The translations under genes were made by a program, and so were the position numbers. Below are positions 24,884 to 34,454 of a DNA stretch of 64,000 bases, piece by piece. Origin of the DNA: Lentiprolixibacter aurantiacus (GTDB lineage Bacteria > Bacteroidota > Bacteroidia > Flavobacteriales > Flavobacteriaceae); NCBI RefSeq assembly GCF_026241225.1, contig NZ_JAPFQP010000002.1, forward strand, positions 310,001-374,000, written 5' to 3'. A model generated the notes under the pieces. It made no database searches and was not told the origin of the DNA. It saw only the letters and a program-made list of their open reading frames with translations. Position 1 is the stretch's first letter; each line of letters opens with the position of its first letter.

Positions 24884-26056
24884 TTACTTCAGGTTATCCA
24901 GGATGAAGTCCAGGGTCTGATCATGGCTATGCTTCTTCAGGAAGGCGTCGTTGCCATAGGTAATCTTATTGGCCAGGCCAAGTTCATACAGATACTCCAC
25001 CATTTCTTCATATTCAAGAGCCACCTTTCCGGTCAGCAATACGTCCATGGGTTTCCCTTCACTGTAGCGGCGGTAAATCTTGCGCAATCCACTAAGATAA
25101 AGACGATCCTTGGTAAAACCCCCTCCTCGATGCGCCCTCAGGGTTATGGAAAAGGCGTCGTGCTTATTTAGCTTGTGCTGGTTATGGATGAGGTCAAAGG
25201 TGTCAGAAAAACTATAGCCTTTGATCAGGCTGTCTGATGCAATAACACGGTAAGCCAGTTCTTTAAGCCGCTTCAAGGTAAGGGCCCCACTCATGTACTC
25301 ACTAAAGACTGCCAACCCTTCCTGGGTTTCAACATTTTTAGGGAAACCATGAGAAAAGATCTTCAACGGCTGTAGGAGTCCATTAAAAGTGGTTACCAAA
25401 TGAACCCCAATCTCATGGTTGGCCAAAGTGAGCAATTGGTTTTTACTAAACAGCGCATTGCGCTTAATAAGCAAGGTCTGGGTGGCATTGCTCACCATAG
25501 CGTCAGCTGCTATGTGGGTAGAGAACCTGATATTCAGGGGAAAATCGTATTTGCTGGAAAAATCTTCAAAATAATCCCGTGCATCTTTAGCAGTAAACAC
25601 CTTTTCCATTTCACTGGAAGGGTTTTCATCTGAAAAATGGAGGATGAATTTGGCATTTTCAACATCCCGTTCCCTGGGGGTACCATAAATTCGAAGTGAA
25701 TTGTAGTAAAACTCCCTGCCCCGGCCAATGGTTTCAATGCTTTGAACCATATTGGCATAATGGTATAGTACATCCCTGAACAACTGATAAAGTCTGGGGT
25801 CTGTAATCTTTTCCAATGGCTGTGCGAAAAACAACCGATGCAACTTATACGGGTTGAATTTCAGCTTGGGATATTTAAAAACAGGTTCGTACAGGTATTT
25901 TGAGGCGAAAAACCGTTGCTTTTCCTTTTCAACATTGAGGGGGTTGACATAGCTGAGCAATTCAATGCGGCGAACCAAATGGTCCAGGTTCCTGTCTATT
26001 TCAAATAAGGCGGGGTGCTTATCCTGCTGTACGGCCAGTAGCTCTTTTCTGCTCAT
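24884..26056 (-). CDS. DUF1704 metallocarboxypeptidase-like protein (QEGLA motif, MATCAP relative)
   Basis: A 390-residue protein. The core is a zinc peptidase motif HEIGVH (residues 214-219), followed 26 residues later by QEGLA (245-249), whose glutamate is the likely third ligand. This HExxxH plus EGLA pattern defines DUF1704, often named flavohemoglobin expression-modulating QEGLA protein. Its vertebrate relatives MATCAP/TMCP remove C-terminal tyrosine or glutamate from tubulin. A bacterial role as a carboxypeptidase on a glutamate- or tyrosine-ended peptide is inference. It is the last gene of a coupled trio: its ATG overlaps the amidohydrolase stop (ATGA). Confidence 0.85.
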   Translation of the reverse strand: MSRKELLAVQQDKHPALFEIDRNLDHLVRRIELLSYVNPLNVEKEKQRFFASKYLYEPVFKYPKLKFNPYKLHRLFFAQPLEKITDPRLYQLFRDVLYHYANMVQSIETIGRGREFYYNSLRIYGTPRERDVENAKFILHFSDENPSSEMEKVFTAKDARDYFEDFSSKYDFPLNIRFSTHIAADAMVSNATQTLLIKRNALFSKNQLLTLANHEIGVHLVTTFNGLLQPLKIFSHGFPKNVETQEGLAVFSEYMSGALTLKRLKELAYRVIASDSLIKGYSFSDTFDLIHNQHKLNKHDAFSITLRAHRGGGFTKDRLYLSGLRKIYRRYSEGKPMDVLLTGKVALEYEEMVEYLYELGLANKITYGNDAFLKKHSHDQTLDFILDNLK

Positions 26057-26880
26057 AATTCGGCTTTCACAAATTCCTCAGCCTGCAAAGGTATTAATTC
26101 TTTTAGTTGCGTTTCCACTGCCCTTACTACTTCCGGGAAAATTATCGCGGCATACTCGTCACAGTACACCTTGGCTATCTCCGTTGCCAGGACAAGAGTA
26201 TTGGGGAAGGTGGTTGTTATGTATTTCAGAAAAAAGCCATTGCCCTGAAATGTGTCGTTTATCAGGGAGGTGGATTTGATCCCATGCGGCAAAACCATTT
26301 CACTGAGTTTCCCGCGCCATGATTCTACTATGGTCCCAAAGCGGTCATTGTCTATGTTTGCAGTTCCCAGGTTCCATGTTGGCACCTCACGATCCCAGCG
26401 TTTCCAGTTATAGCTGTGCATATCAAACACAATAACCTTCCGGTGCAACTCTTCCAGCTTTCCTATCAGAGCATGGACAACTTCGTAAAAAGCGGTGTGC
26501 TTCTGCAGACTATGGTCGTATTCTTCTTTGGGCAGGGGTTCTCTCCAGAGCTTTTTCCCCCAGGCATCGGAATAGATGGCACCATCGGGAGCCCGGTTCA
26601 GGTCGTATTCAAACCTACTGTCGCAACCCGCAATTACTATGGGATGCGAGGCAACCATTTCCCTGGTGCAGGGATCTTCTTCATACCACCTTTCGTACTC
26701 GGTATGCAGGCAATTATCCCATAAAGACTGGCGAAATTGATGGCCGTCGTGTACGGCACCACAAACATATGGGACATACGCATCAATTTTAAGGGTAAAG
26801 GAGTAATCTTCGGCAACGGCTTCAAAGACCGCTTCCTTTTCTATGAGATCAATTATTTCCGAAACTGAAAGCCTAAGCAT
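26053..26880 (-). CDS. N-formylglutamate amidohydrolase-like enzyme
   Basis: A 275-residue cytoplasmic enzyme of the N-formylglutamate amidohydrolase family. It has GAVHDGHQFR (residues 41-50), AGCDSRFEYDLNRAP (R-x-DxNR block) and VIVFDMHSYNWKR, which supply the metal and substrate ligands of the fold. The classical enzyme releases formate from N-formylglutamate in histidine breakdown, but no hut genes are here. The gene lies between an ATP-grasp ligase (8-base overlap) and DUF1704 (4-base overlap), so the likely substrate is an amide or peptide bond to glutamate in an unknown conjugate. Confidence 0.85.
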   Translation of the reverse strand: MLRLSVSEIIDLIEKEAVFEAVAEDYSFTLKIDAYVPYVCGAVHDGHQFRQSLWDNCLHTEYERWYEEDPCTREMVASHPIVIAGCDSRFEYDLNRAPDGAIYSDAWGKKLWREPLPKEEYDHSLQKHTAFYEVVHALIGKLEELHRKVIVFDMHSYNWKRWDREVPTWNLGTANIDNDRFGTIVESWRGKLSEMVLPHGIKSTSLINDTFQGNGFFLKYITTTFPNTLVLATEIAKVYCDEYAAIIFPEVVRAVETQLKELIPLQAEEFVKAEL

Positions 26881-27904
26881 TTTCTACTTCATTGCGCAGG
26901 CGTGACCTGCGGTCAAAGGCCTGAAGCTTGTCTAAAACCTTGCTCTCAATAAAATCGATGACCCTGGATTGAATTTTGGTTTTGTAAACCTTGTTCATGT
27001 AGGTAATCCCTCCGGGCGACATTACATTCACTTCAACCAGTTTACCACCAATAACGTCTATACCGACAAAATACAACCCGTCATTGACCAGTTTTGGTCC
27101 AATTTGTTTACAAAGGGCTTTTTCTTCCTTGCTCAGCTGATGTCTGGCTACGGAACCTCCCGCAGAAACATTGGAGCGATGGTCATCTGACCCGGGAATC
27201 CTTCTCATGGCACCGATAGGCTCTCCATTCAGGAGCAGTATCCTTACATCTCCCTTATCTGCCCCTTCAATATAGTCCTGGAGGATTACATAGTTTGATG
27301 ATCCATCAGCATTAGTTATGTAGAAATCGAGCAATGACTTAATATTAGACATGGCGTTCTTTTCAATCAGGATCACGCCAGAACCTCCAAAACCGTTCAG
27401 CGGTTTCAGGATCATTTTCTCGGCCTTGGATTCCTTTATCATGCGAACCAGGTAGTTTTTATTCTTGGATACATGAGTAGCCGGGATAATATTGTTGTGG
27501 CTGTCACCAAAAGCGGCAGTGTACAGCTTATTGTTAGCCTCCCTCAAGCCCTGCAGGGAATTGATGATAAAAACATCGTCCTTTACGGAATCCAGGAAGT
27601 TGAGCATAATAGGGTCCAAAGGTGGATTGGCCCGCATAAACAATACATCAAAACCGGCCAAAGGGAGCATATCTTCACGCAACTCGGCTTTTTTATAAAA
27701 GGTCTTGAGATTAGAAGGCACCTTTTCCATCCTTTTAATAACCGTGCAAAACGCATTGGTTACACTGTTCCGGATGGTCAGGTTTGCTGGAGAGCACAGG
27801 GCCACACCATGGTTGCGTTTAACACATTCATGGATCAGGGCTAAACTTGTATCGTTTTCGGGATCAATTTGCTCCCAGGGATACATGAGAAAACAAATAT
27901 TCAT
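26873..27904 (-). CDS. ATP-grasp amino-acid/peptide ligase, glutathione-synthetase-like
   Basis: A 343-residue ATP-grasp protein. Motifs include NSLQGLREANNKLYTAAFGD (substrate lid), KMILKPLNGFGGSGVILI (the ATP-grasp lysine and glycine loop), DYIEGADKGDVRILLLNG and GGKLVEVNVMSPGG, which carries the Mg2+ ligands Glu and Asn. The layout matches GshB glutathione synthetase. No gamma-glutamylcysteine ligase is present in the window. The immediate downstream amidohydrolase and carboxypeptidase argue for a dedicated peptide-like product. A glutamate/dicarboxylate symporter lies 15 bases upstream on the same strand. Confidence 0.87.
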   Translation of the reverse strand: MNICFLMYPWEQIDPENDTSLALIHECVKRNHGVALCSPANLTIRNSVTNAFCTVIKRMEKVPSNLKTFYKKAELREDMLPLAGFDVLFMRANPPLDPIMLNFLDSVKDDVFIINSLQGLREANNKLYTAAFGDSHNNIIPATHVSKNKNYLVRMIKESKAEKMILKPLNGFGGSGVILIEKNAMSNIKSLLDFYITNADGSSNYVILQDYIEGADKGDVRILLLNGEPIGAMRRIPGSDDHRSNVSAGGSVARHQLSKEEKALCKQIGPKLVNDGLYFVGIDVIGGKLVEVNVMSPGGITYMNKVYKTKIQSRVIDFIESKVLDKLQAFDRRSRLRNEVENA

Positions 27905-27919
27905 GAGAAATGTCTTTTA

Positions 27920-29242
27920 TTATTTAACTTCATCGTAGTGATCGTCCCACTCTTCAATGTGAGGCTCACCCAATTTACCCACGGATTTTGCCACCACCAT
28001 GGAAACGGTTGCATCGCCAGTAACATTTATAATGGTCCTGCACATATCAAGAGGGCGGTCTACCGCAAAAATGAGCGCCAATCCTATCGCCAGTTTTTCC
28101 GGCGGGAACCCAATAGATTCCAGTACAATAACCAGCATAACCATACCTGCCCCAGGTACCGCTGCAGATCCAATGGAAGCCAGCAATGCCGTAAGAACAA
28201 TTTTAAGCTGGTCTACCAGAGCCAGGTCAAAGGCCAGAGCCTGAGCAATAAAAACTGCCGCAACTCCCTGATAAAGACTTGTGCCATCCATATTTATTGT
28301 CGCCCCTACAGGAAGCACAAAACTGGACACTTCCTTATCCACCCCAATATGCTCCTCCACACGCTCCATTGTTACGGGTAGTGTTGCCGCACTGGAACTC
28401 GTTGAAAATGCAAGCAACTGGGCCGGGCTTATCTCCTTTAGAAACCAAAAGGCGTTCTTTTTGGTATAGGAAGATACTACAAGACCGTAAAAAATGATCA
28501 TCAGGAAGAGGCCTAGTACCACTACTCCGGCATATTTAAGCAGGGCCAGCAAAAGATCCGGATCACCTGATGAAGCAACCACATTCGCCAGAAGGGCAAA
28601 TACGGCATAAGGTGCAGTAAGCATTATCAGGTCTACCATTTTAAGGACAACAAAATTCAAAGAGTCAAAGAAGTGTTTGAGGGGTTTGGCCCGTTCCTCC
28701 CCTATTAACAGCATGGAAATACCCAGGAAAATGGTAAAAAAGATTACCTGTAGCATGAGGCTGTTATCGCTCATAGCCCCGATAGCATTGTCCGGTACCA
28801 TGTCTTCCAGGAAGCCCAATGGCCTTTCTTTCTGTTTGGAGGCCTCCTCAATCTTGGAAACTACACCGGAGTCTGAAGCATAGGTCTGTGTTAGTTTGGC
28901 AATGGTATCATCTGATATCCCTTCCCCGGGTTGCAGTATATTGACCAGCACCAGACCAATGGTAATGGCGACAACGGTAGTGCATACGTATATCAGGATA
29001 GTCCTGAGCCCAATCCTTCTGAACTTGGAAATATCTTTTAAATCTGAAATTCCCTTTATCAGGGAAGCCAGGATTAAGGGTATAGCAATGAGTTTAAGCA
29101 GCTTTACGAATATGGTGCCGAAGGGGTTGATCCAGTCCTGGACAAAGCCTCTTCCTCCCGAAACATAAGTCATGGCAAACCCGAAAAGAAGCCCCAGGAT
29201 CATACCGATCAAAATCTTCCAGTGTAAATCCAGTTTCTTCAT
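27920..29242 (-). CDS. Dicarboxylate/amino acid:cation symporter (DAACS, GltP-like)
   Basis: A 440-residue inner-membrane carrier. It shows the DAACS hallmarks: a serine-rich re-entrant loop AFSTSSSAATLPVTMERVEE, VLPVGATINMDGTSLYQGV (the NMDG motif) and IFAVDRPLDMCRTIINVTGDATV, which contains the substrate aspartate, arginine and asparagine positions. It takes up acidic amino acids or C4-dicarboxylates with Na+ or H+. The start is taken at MKKLDLHWKILIG (29242), where the first membrane span begins. It sits between aroC (60 bases) and the ATP-grasp gene (15 bases), suggesting that imported glutamate or aspartate feeds the downstream ligase. Confidence 0.92.
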   Translation of the reverse strand: MKKLDLHWKILIGMILGLLFGFAMTYVSGGRGFVQDWINPFGTIFVKLLKLIAIPLILASLIKGISDLKDISKFRRIGLRTILIYVCTTVVAITIGLVLVNILQPGEGISDDTIAKLTQTYASDSGVVSKIEEASKQKERPLGFLEDMVPDNAIGAMSDNSLMLQVIFFTIFLGISMLLIGEERAKPLKHFFDSLNFVVLKMVDLIMLTAPYAVFALLANVVASSGDPDLLLALLKYAGVVVLGLFLMIIFYGLVVSSYTKKNAFWFLKEISPAQLLAFSTSSSAATLPVTMERVEEHIGVDKEVSSFVLPVGATINMDGTSLYQGVAAVFIAQALAFDLALVDQLKIVLTALLASIGSAAVPGAGMVMLVIVLESIGFPPEKLAIGLALIFAVDRPLDMCRTIINVTGDATVSMVVAKSVGKLGEPHIEEWDDHYDEVK

Positions 29243-29302
29243 GAAAAAGTTCTTGATTTTGTGAGTAAGATAAGGCTTTGTATGCAGATCGCCCAAAAGA
29301 AT

Positions 29303-30367
29303 CTACCCCATCTTATTGGTTCGGGCAAGTAAGCTGAAATCGGCCAGTACCAGGGCGGCCATGGCTTCCACAATTGGCACTGCTCTGGGCACTACACAGG
29401 GATCGTGCCTGCCTTTACCCTGAACTTCTACTGTATTGCCTTCCTTATCGATGGTTTCATACGCCTGTATAAGTGTGGCTACTGGCTTAAAGGCAACTTT
29501 GAAATAGATATCCATCCCATTGCTGATCCCGCCCTGCACGCCACCACTGAAGTTGGTTCGGGTAGTTCCATCGGAGTTATAGCGATCATTGTGTTCGCTT
29601 CCCATCATGGTTACACCCTGGAACCCTGATCCATATTCAAAACCTTTTACCGCATTGATCGATAGCATTGCTTTACCCAGTTCTGCATGGAGCTTATCAA
29701 AAACGGGTTCACCAAGACCTGGCGGAACATTCTGTATCACGCAGCTGACAACACCCCCAATGGTATCGCCCTGTTTACGGACCTTTCTGATAAGTTCCTC
29801 CATTTTTTCTGCTGTATCCGAATCAGGACATCTGACCGGGTTGGATTCGGTCTTACCGAAGTCTATGTCACTGGGGGGCGTTTCAAGGGCTACATCCCCT
29901 ACCTGTGAAACAAAAGCATTTATTCCAATATTCTTTAAGAACTGTTTGGCTATAGCGCCGCCCACAACCCTGCAAGCCGTCTCGCGGGCAGAACTTCGCC
30001 CACCACCTCGATAATCCCTGAAACCATATTTCTGGTCGTATACATAGTCTGCATGGGAAGGGCGATAGGAATCCTTGATGTGTCCGTAATCCTTTGATTT
30101 CTGATTGGTGTTTTCAATAACAAAGCCTATGGGTGTTCCTGTAGTGCGACCTTCAAATATCCCGGAATGGAAGACTACCTTATCTGCCTCTTTGCGTTGT
30201 GTTACAATGGCCGACTGGCCGGGCTTTCGCCTGTCCATCTCATACTGAATTGCATCCATATCCAGTTCCAGTCCGGCAGGACAGCCTTCCAGGATACCAC
30301 CGATGGCCAGGCCATGCGATTCTCCGTATGTGGTGAGTTTAAATAATTTTCCAAAGGTGTTTCCCAT
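29303..30367 (-). CDS. aroC: Chorismate synthase
   Basis: A 354-residue enzyme of standard length. AroC signatures are all present: [20 protein letters not shown] (residues 13-32), [35 protein letters not shown] (the central active-site loop), and a C-terminal [15 protein letters not shown] segment. It converts EPSP to chorismate using reduced FMN, the last step of the shikimate pathway. A complete promoter is visible 60 bases upstream. It leads a co-directional run with the symporter and the ligase cluster. Confidence 0.97.
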   Translation of the reverse strand: MGNTFGKLFKLTTYGESHGLAIGGILEGCPAGLELDMDAIQYEMDRRKPGQSAIVTQRKEADKVVFHSGIFEGRTTGTPIGFVIENTNQKSKDYGHIKDSYRPSHADYVYDQKYGFRDYRGGGRSSARETACRVVGGAIAKQFLKNIGINAFVSQVGDVALETPPSDIDFGKTESNPVRCPDSDTAEKMEELIRKVRKQGDTIGGVVSCVIQNVPPGLGEPVFDKLHAELGKAMLSINAVKGFEYGSGFQGVTMMGSEHNDRYNSDGTTRTNFSGGVQGGISNGMDIYFKVAFKPVATLIQAYETIDKEGNTVEVQGKGRHDPCVVPRAVPIVEAMAALVLADFSLLARTNKMG

Positions 30368-30426
30368 AACTAAAGCAATAAACGTAATCAGAAGTAAGGA
30401 TTTGCCCTGTTTTATCTGAGCCCGAT

Positions 30427-30457
30427 CAAAGGTAAACGGAATTACTTAGCACACCAA
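30427..30457 (-). promoter_or_regulatory. Promoter of aroC (TTG, 20 bases, TACCTTTG)
   Basis: On the minus strand TTG (30455-30457) within TTTTTGG and TACCTTTG (30427-30434) are separated by 20 bases. The -7 element is perfect and lies 59 bases before the aroC ATG. Confidence 0.62.
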
Positions 30458-30563
30458 AAACAGCTCGCTTAATGTTAGCTTAACAAATAACCACCCCTAT
30501 TAATCAAAGCTTAACCATCCGGTCAATAATTGATGACGTCAGCATAATCTTTTTATTATACCT

Positions 30564-31472
30564 ATGGGTTTAATTTTGCTCCATACAATTCCTGTCCACT
30601 TGAAAAAAAGAAAAATAGACATTGCGGTTATTTCGGATGTACACCTGGGAACCCATGGATGCCATGCAGATGAACTGATTGCCTACCTCAGTAGTATCAG
30701 GCCAACGAAGCTTATTCTAAATGGCGATATTGTAGATATTTGGCAGTTTAGCAAACGCTACTTCCCAACCTCCCACCTGAGGGTCATCAAAAAAATTATC
30801 AGCATGGCCTCCAACGGTACAGAGGTCTACTACATAACCGGGAACCACGATGAAACGCTTCGCAAATTTGCGGGTACATCCGTAGGGAATTTCCATGTCA
30901 TGAATAAGCTGGTTTTGGAACTGGATGGAAGGAAAGCCTGGTTTTTCCATGGAGATGTTTTTGATGTATCCATCCAAAAGGCCCGCATTCTGGCGAAACT
31001 TGGAGGTTATGGCTATGACTTGCTAATCCTGATTAACCGTTTTATAAACTGGTGCCTGAACAAGATGGGCAGGGAAAAATATTCCATTTCCAGGCGCATA
31101 AAAAATGGGGTTAAAAGTGCCGTCAGGTATATAAATGATTTTGAACGAACAGCTGCTGACCTCGCCATCGAGAATGGCTACGATTATGTAATTTGCGGTC
31201 ATATCCATCAACCCAAAAAAGAGATATATCAGAATAAGAATGGGAAAACCATTTACCTCAATTCCGGTGATTGGGTAGAAAACCTCACCGCTCTCGAATA
31301 CTCCTTCAAGAGGTGGAAAATATATCGCTACAACCATGACAAGCTCTCTCCTTTCTTTGCGGATGAAGAGCTTAAATCCATGAATATGAACGAATTGATT
31401 TCCTCCATAATCGATCTGAAACAGGAAAAGGCAGATACCAGGGAAAAGGACGAGGAATCAATCGGAGATTAA
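30564..31472 (+). CDS. LpxH-like metallophosphoesterase (UDP-2,3-diacylglucosamine diphosphatase family)
   Basis: A 302-residue calcineurin-like phosphoesterase. The two-metal site is complete: ISDVHLGTHG (DxH), LILNGDIVDIW (GDxxD), YITGNHDE (GNHD), FFHGDVFD (H) and VICGHIHQPKK (GHxH). The HADEL block after DxH and the length fit the UDP-2,3-diacylglucosamine diphosphatase (LpxH) family, which hydrolyses the pyrophosphate in lipid A synthesis. A small alternative is a general phosphoesterase. The last 40 residues are charged and probably unstructured. The gene overlaps the convergent FAD/Fe-S gene by 15 bases. Confidence 0.82.
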   Translation: MGLILLHTIPVHLKKRKIDIAVISDVHLGTHGCHADELIAYLSSIRPTKLILNGDIVDIWQFSKRYFPTSHLRVIKKIISMASNGTEVYYITGNHDETLRKFAGTSVGNFHVMNKLVLELDGRKAWFFHGDVFDVSIQKARILAKLGGYGYDLLILINRFINWCLNKMGREKYSISRRIKNGVKSAVRYINDFERTAADLAIENGYDYVICGHIHQPKKEIYQNKNGKTIYLNSGDWVENLTALEYSFKRWKIYRYNHDKLSPFFADEELKSMNMNELISSIIDLKQEKADTREKDEESIGD

Positions 31473-34367
31473 GGCTTCCCTGAGGATGCTTACAGGATGC
31501 TTTGCTTCTCTGCCGGTTCCATCCTTTATCTGATGCCTGCAACTGGTACCGTTTGCCGCTATCACGGCATCAGCTGAATTGCGTATTGCGGGGAACAGCT
31601 TCAATTCTCCTGTTTTCATACTCACCTCATAATGCTCTTCCTCATAACCGAAAGAACCAGCCATTCCACAACATCCTGAACTAATAATGCTTACCTCGTA
31701 ATTTTCCGGAAGGTTCAGGATATCAAAAGTGACTTTTTGATTGGACAATGCCTTTTGATGACAGTGGTTGTGGATCTTTATCTGCTTGCTTTCCCTGGTG
31801 AAGGAGCCGGAATCTATACGGCCAGCAATGATTTCCTCTGCCAGAAACTCCTCGATCAGGAAAGCTTTTGAAGCCAATTTGCCAACCTTCTCCTGATCCA
31901 TACCCATGCGCTTGTATTCATCTCGGAATGTTAATACGGCGGAAGGCTCGAGGCCCAGTACAGACATGTCTCTGCTTACATACGGGTATAAGCCTTCAAG
32001 ATTCTTTATGGCGAGTTTTTTCACCTGCTTCAGGAATCCTTTGGAAAGCTGAGCCCTTCCGCTCTGGCCAAAAAACAAGTGCACCTTGTAACCAAGACCA
32101 TGTAAAAGATCGATAGCATCCTTTCCTATTTGAGCATCCATATTCTCTGTAAACTCATCAATAAAAAGAACCACATCAGAAATTATATCCTCTTTATTAT
32201 CAAGACTTTTAAGATGCTTTTTGTAATTAAAGCTTGAAACTTCCGGCAAACTTCTTTCCCGGGCAACCCCAGAAATCTTTTTTATCAGATTTCCGGTAAT
32301 GGGATTGGCATACAACCAGTTTGTTAACCCCGGTACCATGCTACCCCATTTGTTAAGGGTATAATTATTTGCAAACAAACGGCTCCGAAATGAATATCCG
32401 TGTGTTTCCTGATACTGATATAAAAACTCAGCCTTCATAGAAGCGATATCCACATTGCTCGGGCATTCTCTGCTGCAGGCCTTACAACTCAGGCAAAGGT
32501 CCAAAACGGTCTTAAGCTCATCAGAGTCGAAAGGGTTTTCCCTTGAATTGTGCGTTAGTATTTCCCTCAGGGTATTTGCGCGGGCGCGGGTAGTATCCCG
32601 CTCATTTCGGGTAGCCTGGTAACTGGGGCACATGGTCCCGGCAACATTGTGTGTTTTCCTGCAATCCCCACTTCCATTGCATTGTTCCGCTGCACGCAGG
32701 ATTCCCTGCGTATCCGAAAAGTCCATTAAGGTAGCTATAACCGGCTCTTCACGATCGGTTTCGTAGCGAAGCGATTTATCCATGGGAAAGGCATCTACTA
32801 TCTTCCCCGGGTTGAATATATGCTGAGGGTCAAAATAGCCTTTGATGCGCCTGAGCAATCCGTAATTCTTGTTTCCAATCATCATGGGTATGAACTCAGC
32901 CCTGACTATTCCATCGCCATGCTCTCCGCTAAAAGAACCCCTGTATTTTTTGGTAAGCCTGGCCACATCTGTGGTGATCTCCCTGAAAAGGGAAACGTCC
33001 CCGGACTTTTTCAAGTCCAGTATGGGCCTGAGATGCAGTTCCCCGGCCCCGGCATGTGCATAATATACCGCCTTCTGATCATATCCTTTCATAATGGCTG
33101 TGAATTCCCCTATAAAATCTTTGAGGTCTTCCAGAGCAACGGCAGTATCCTCTATGCAGGCAACTGCCTTTTTATCGCCCACCATATTACCCAGTAGGCC
33201 GAGTCCGGCTTTTCTGAGTTCTATGGCTTTGTTGATATCTTCCCCATACAAAACGGGATGTGCATAGCTAAAACCTGATTTGCCTATGGTTTGAATCAAA
33301 TCCGCAATCTGCCTTTCCAACCCCTCCCGGTTACTGTCACTGAGCTGTAACATCAGAAGGGCTTCCGGATCACCCTGAACAAAAAACCGGTTGGCTAGCT
33401 GCTGACGATTGCTTTTTGTACAGTCCAGGATCACCTTATCCATCATCTCACACATCTGTAGATTGTGGCGCATAACCGGTACCACGTCAGACAGGCAGTT
33501 TTCCAGGCTGCTGTAATGGGTTACTACCATTGCTGATAATGGTGGAGGCAGATCATCCAGTTGCAGGGTAATTTCCGTTGTAAATGCCAGGGTTCCTTCA
33601 CTTCCACAAAGCAATTTACCCAGGTTAATATCCCTTTCATGACCCCCGAAAATTGAACTTTTAAGCAATTCATCAACCGCATAACCCGTATTCCTCCGGT
33701 GTATAGTGGGTTTTGGAAAACCGGAACGAATTTCTTCTCTTATTTCTTCCTGGGAAAGCTCATCAAAAAGATTACTGTATAATTTTCCTTCCAGCGTAGG
33801 CAGCTTGCATTTTTCAATAAATTCCTCCTCATATAGTGCCTTGAATTCCACTTCAGATCCGTCTGACAGAACTGTTTTCAGGGCCACAACCTTATCGCGG
33901 GTTACGCCATATTGAATGGATGTGGTGCCACTGGAGTTATTACCCACCATTCCACCTATCATACAACGGTTAGAGGTAGAGGTATTAGGTCCAAAATAAA
34001 GTCCGTAAGGAGCAAGGTACTGATTGAGTTCGTCCCGGATAACGCCGGGTTGGACCCTTATCTGTTTCTTATCCAGGTCAAGATCCAGGATACTTGTCAT
34101 ATGCCTTGAGACATCGACCACTATACCTTCGCCAACACATTGTCCGGCCAGTGAAGTTCCGGCGGTCCTGGGTATCAGACCTATCTTATGTTCGGAAGCA
34201 AAATGGACCAGCAACTGAATATCGGCCACTGATTTAGGATAAGCAACTGCCTCAGGGACCATCCTGTATACCGAAGCATCTGTGGCGTAAAGTTTCCTGC
34301 TAAGATCATCCCAATGGATTGTGCCTTCGAGCGCATTGCTTACCTTTGTGAATAAATTTTTTTGCAA
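31458..34367 (-). CDS. FAD-linked and Fe-S dehydrogenase (D-lactate / D-2-hydroxyglutarate type)
   Basis: A 969-residue fused oxidoreductase. N-terminal FAD_binding_4 domain: IPRTAGTSLAGQCVGEGIVVD and GGMVGNNSSGTTSIQYG. The middle is the FAD-oxidase C domain, with YAHAGAGELHLRP and GEHGDGIVR. Then come Fe-S cysteines (CNGSGDCRKTHN...CPSYQATRNE and LCLSCKACSRECPSN) and a C-terminal CCG domain (HNHCHQKAL, SSGCCGMAGSFGYE). The layout matches YdiJ-type D-2-hydroxyglutarate and D-lactate dehydrogenases passing electrons to quinone. The start is TTG at 34367: a stop lies 24 bases upstream and no ATG occurs before residue 36. It overlaps the phosphoesterase gene by 15 bases. Confidence 0.88.
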   Translation of the reverse strand: MQKNLFTKVSNALEGTIHWDDLSRKLYATDASVYRMVPEAVAYPKSVADIQLLVHFASEHKIGLIPRTAGTSLAGQCVGEGIVVDVSRHMTSILDLDLDKKQIRVQPGVIRDELNQYLAPYGLYFGPNTSTSNRCMIGGMVGNNSSGTTSIQYGVTRDKVVALKTVLSDGSEVEFKALYEEEFIEKCKLPTLEGKLYSNLFDELSQEEIREEIRSGFPKPTIHRRNTGYAVDELLKSSIFGGHERDINLGKLLCGSEGTLAFTTEITLQLDDLPPPLSAMVVTHYSSLENCLSDVVPVMRHNLQMCEMMDKVILDCTKSNRQQLANRFFVQGDPEALLMLQLSDSNREGLERQIADLIQTIGKSGFSYAHPVLYGEDINKAIELRKAGLGLLGNMVGDKKAVACIEDTAVALEDLKDFIGEFTAIMKGYDQKAVYYAHAGAGELHLRPILDLKKSGDVSLFREITTDVARLTKKYRGSFSGEHGDGIVRAEFIPMMIGNKNYGLLRRIKGYFDPQHIFNPGKIVDAFPMDKSLRYETDREEPVIATLMDFSDTQGILRAAEQCNGSGDCRKTHNVAGTMCPSYQATRNERDTTRARANTLREILTHNSRENPFDSDELKTVLDLCLSCKACSRECPSNVDIASMKAEFLYQYQETHGYSFRSRLFANNYTLNKWGSMVPGLTNWLYANPITGNLIKKISGVARERSLPEVSSFNYKKHLKSLDNKEDIISDVVLFIDEFTENMDAQIGKDAIDLLHGLGYKVHLFFGQSGRAQLSKGFLKQVKKLAIKNLEGLYPYVSRDMSVLGLEPSAVLTFRDEYKRMGMDQEKVGKLASKAFLIEEFLAEEIIAGRIDSGSFTRESKQIKIHNHCHQKALSNQKVTFDILNLPENYEVSIISSGCCGMAGSFGYEEEHYEVSMKTGELKLFPAIRNSADAVIAANGTSCRHQIKDGTGREAKHPVSILREALISD

Positions 34368-34454
34368 ACTGAGACAATTTTGACCCCTAAATTAAGTTTT
34401 TATTGACTGTATACTTAGCAGAGGTTAAGTAATAATTGTAAACTTTTAGAACCT

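Noticed and set aside
26053-26880. Histidine utilisation (hut) assignment for the N-formylglutamate amidohydrolase
   Set aside because: No hutH, hutU or hutI genes are near, and it is coupled to a ligase and a carboxypeptidase instead.
27869-28381. A 170-codon open frame on the plus strand across the start of the ligase gene and the end of the symporter gene
   Set aside because: It is antisense to two well-supported genes, rich in His, Arg and Cys, and matches no family; a shadow of the true frames.
30534-30541. TGACGTCA palindrome upstream of the LpxH-like gene
   Set aside because: Eight-base palindromes arise by chance at this length of DNA; no second copy or promoter link was seen.
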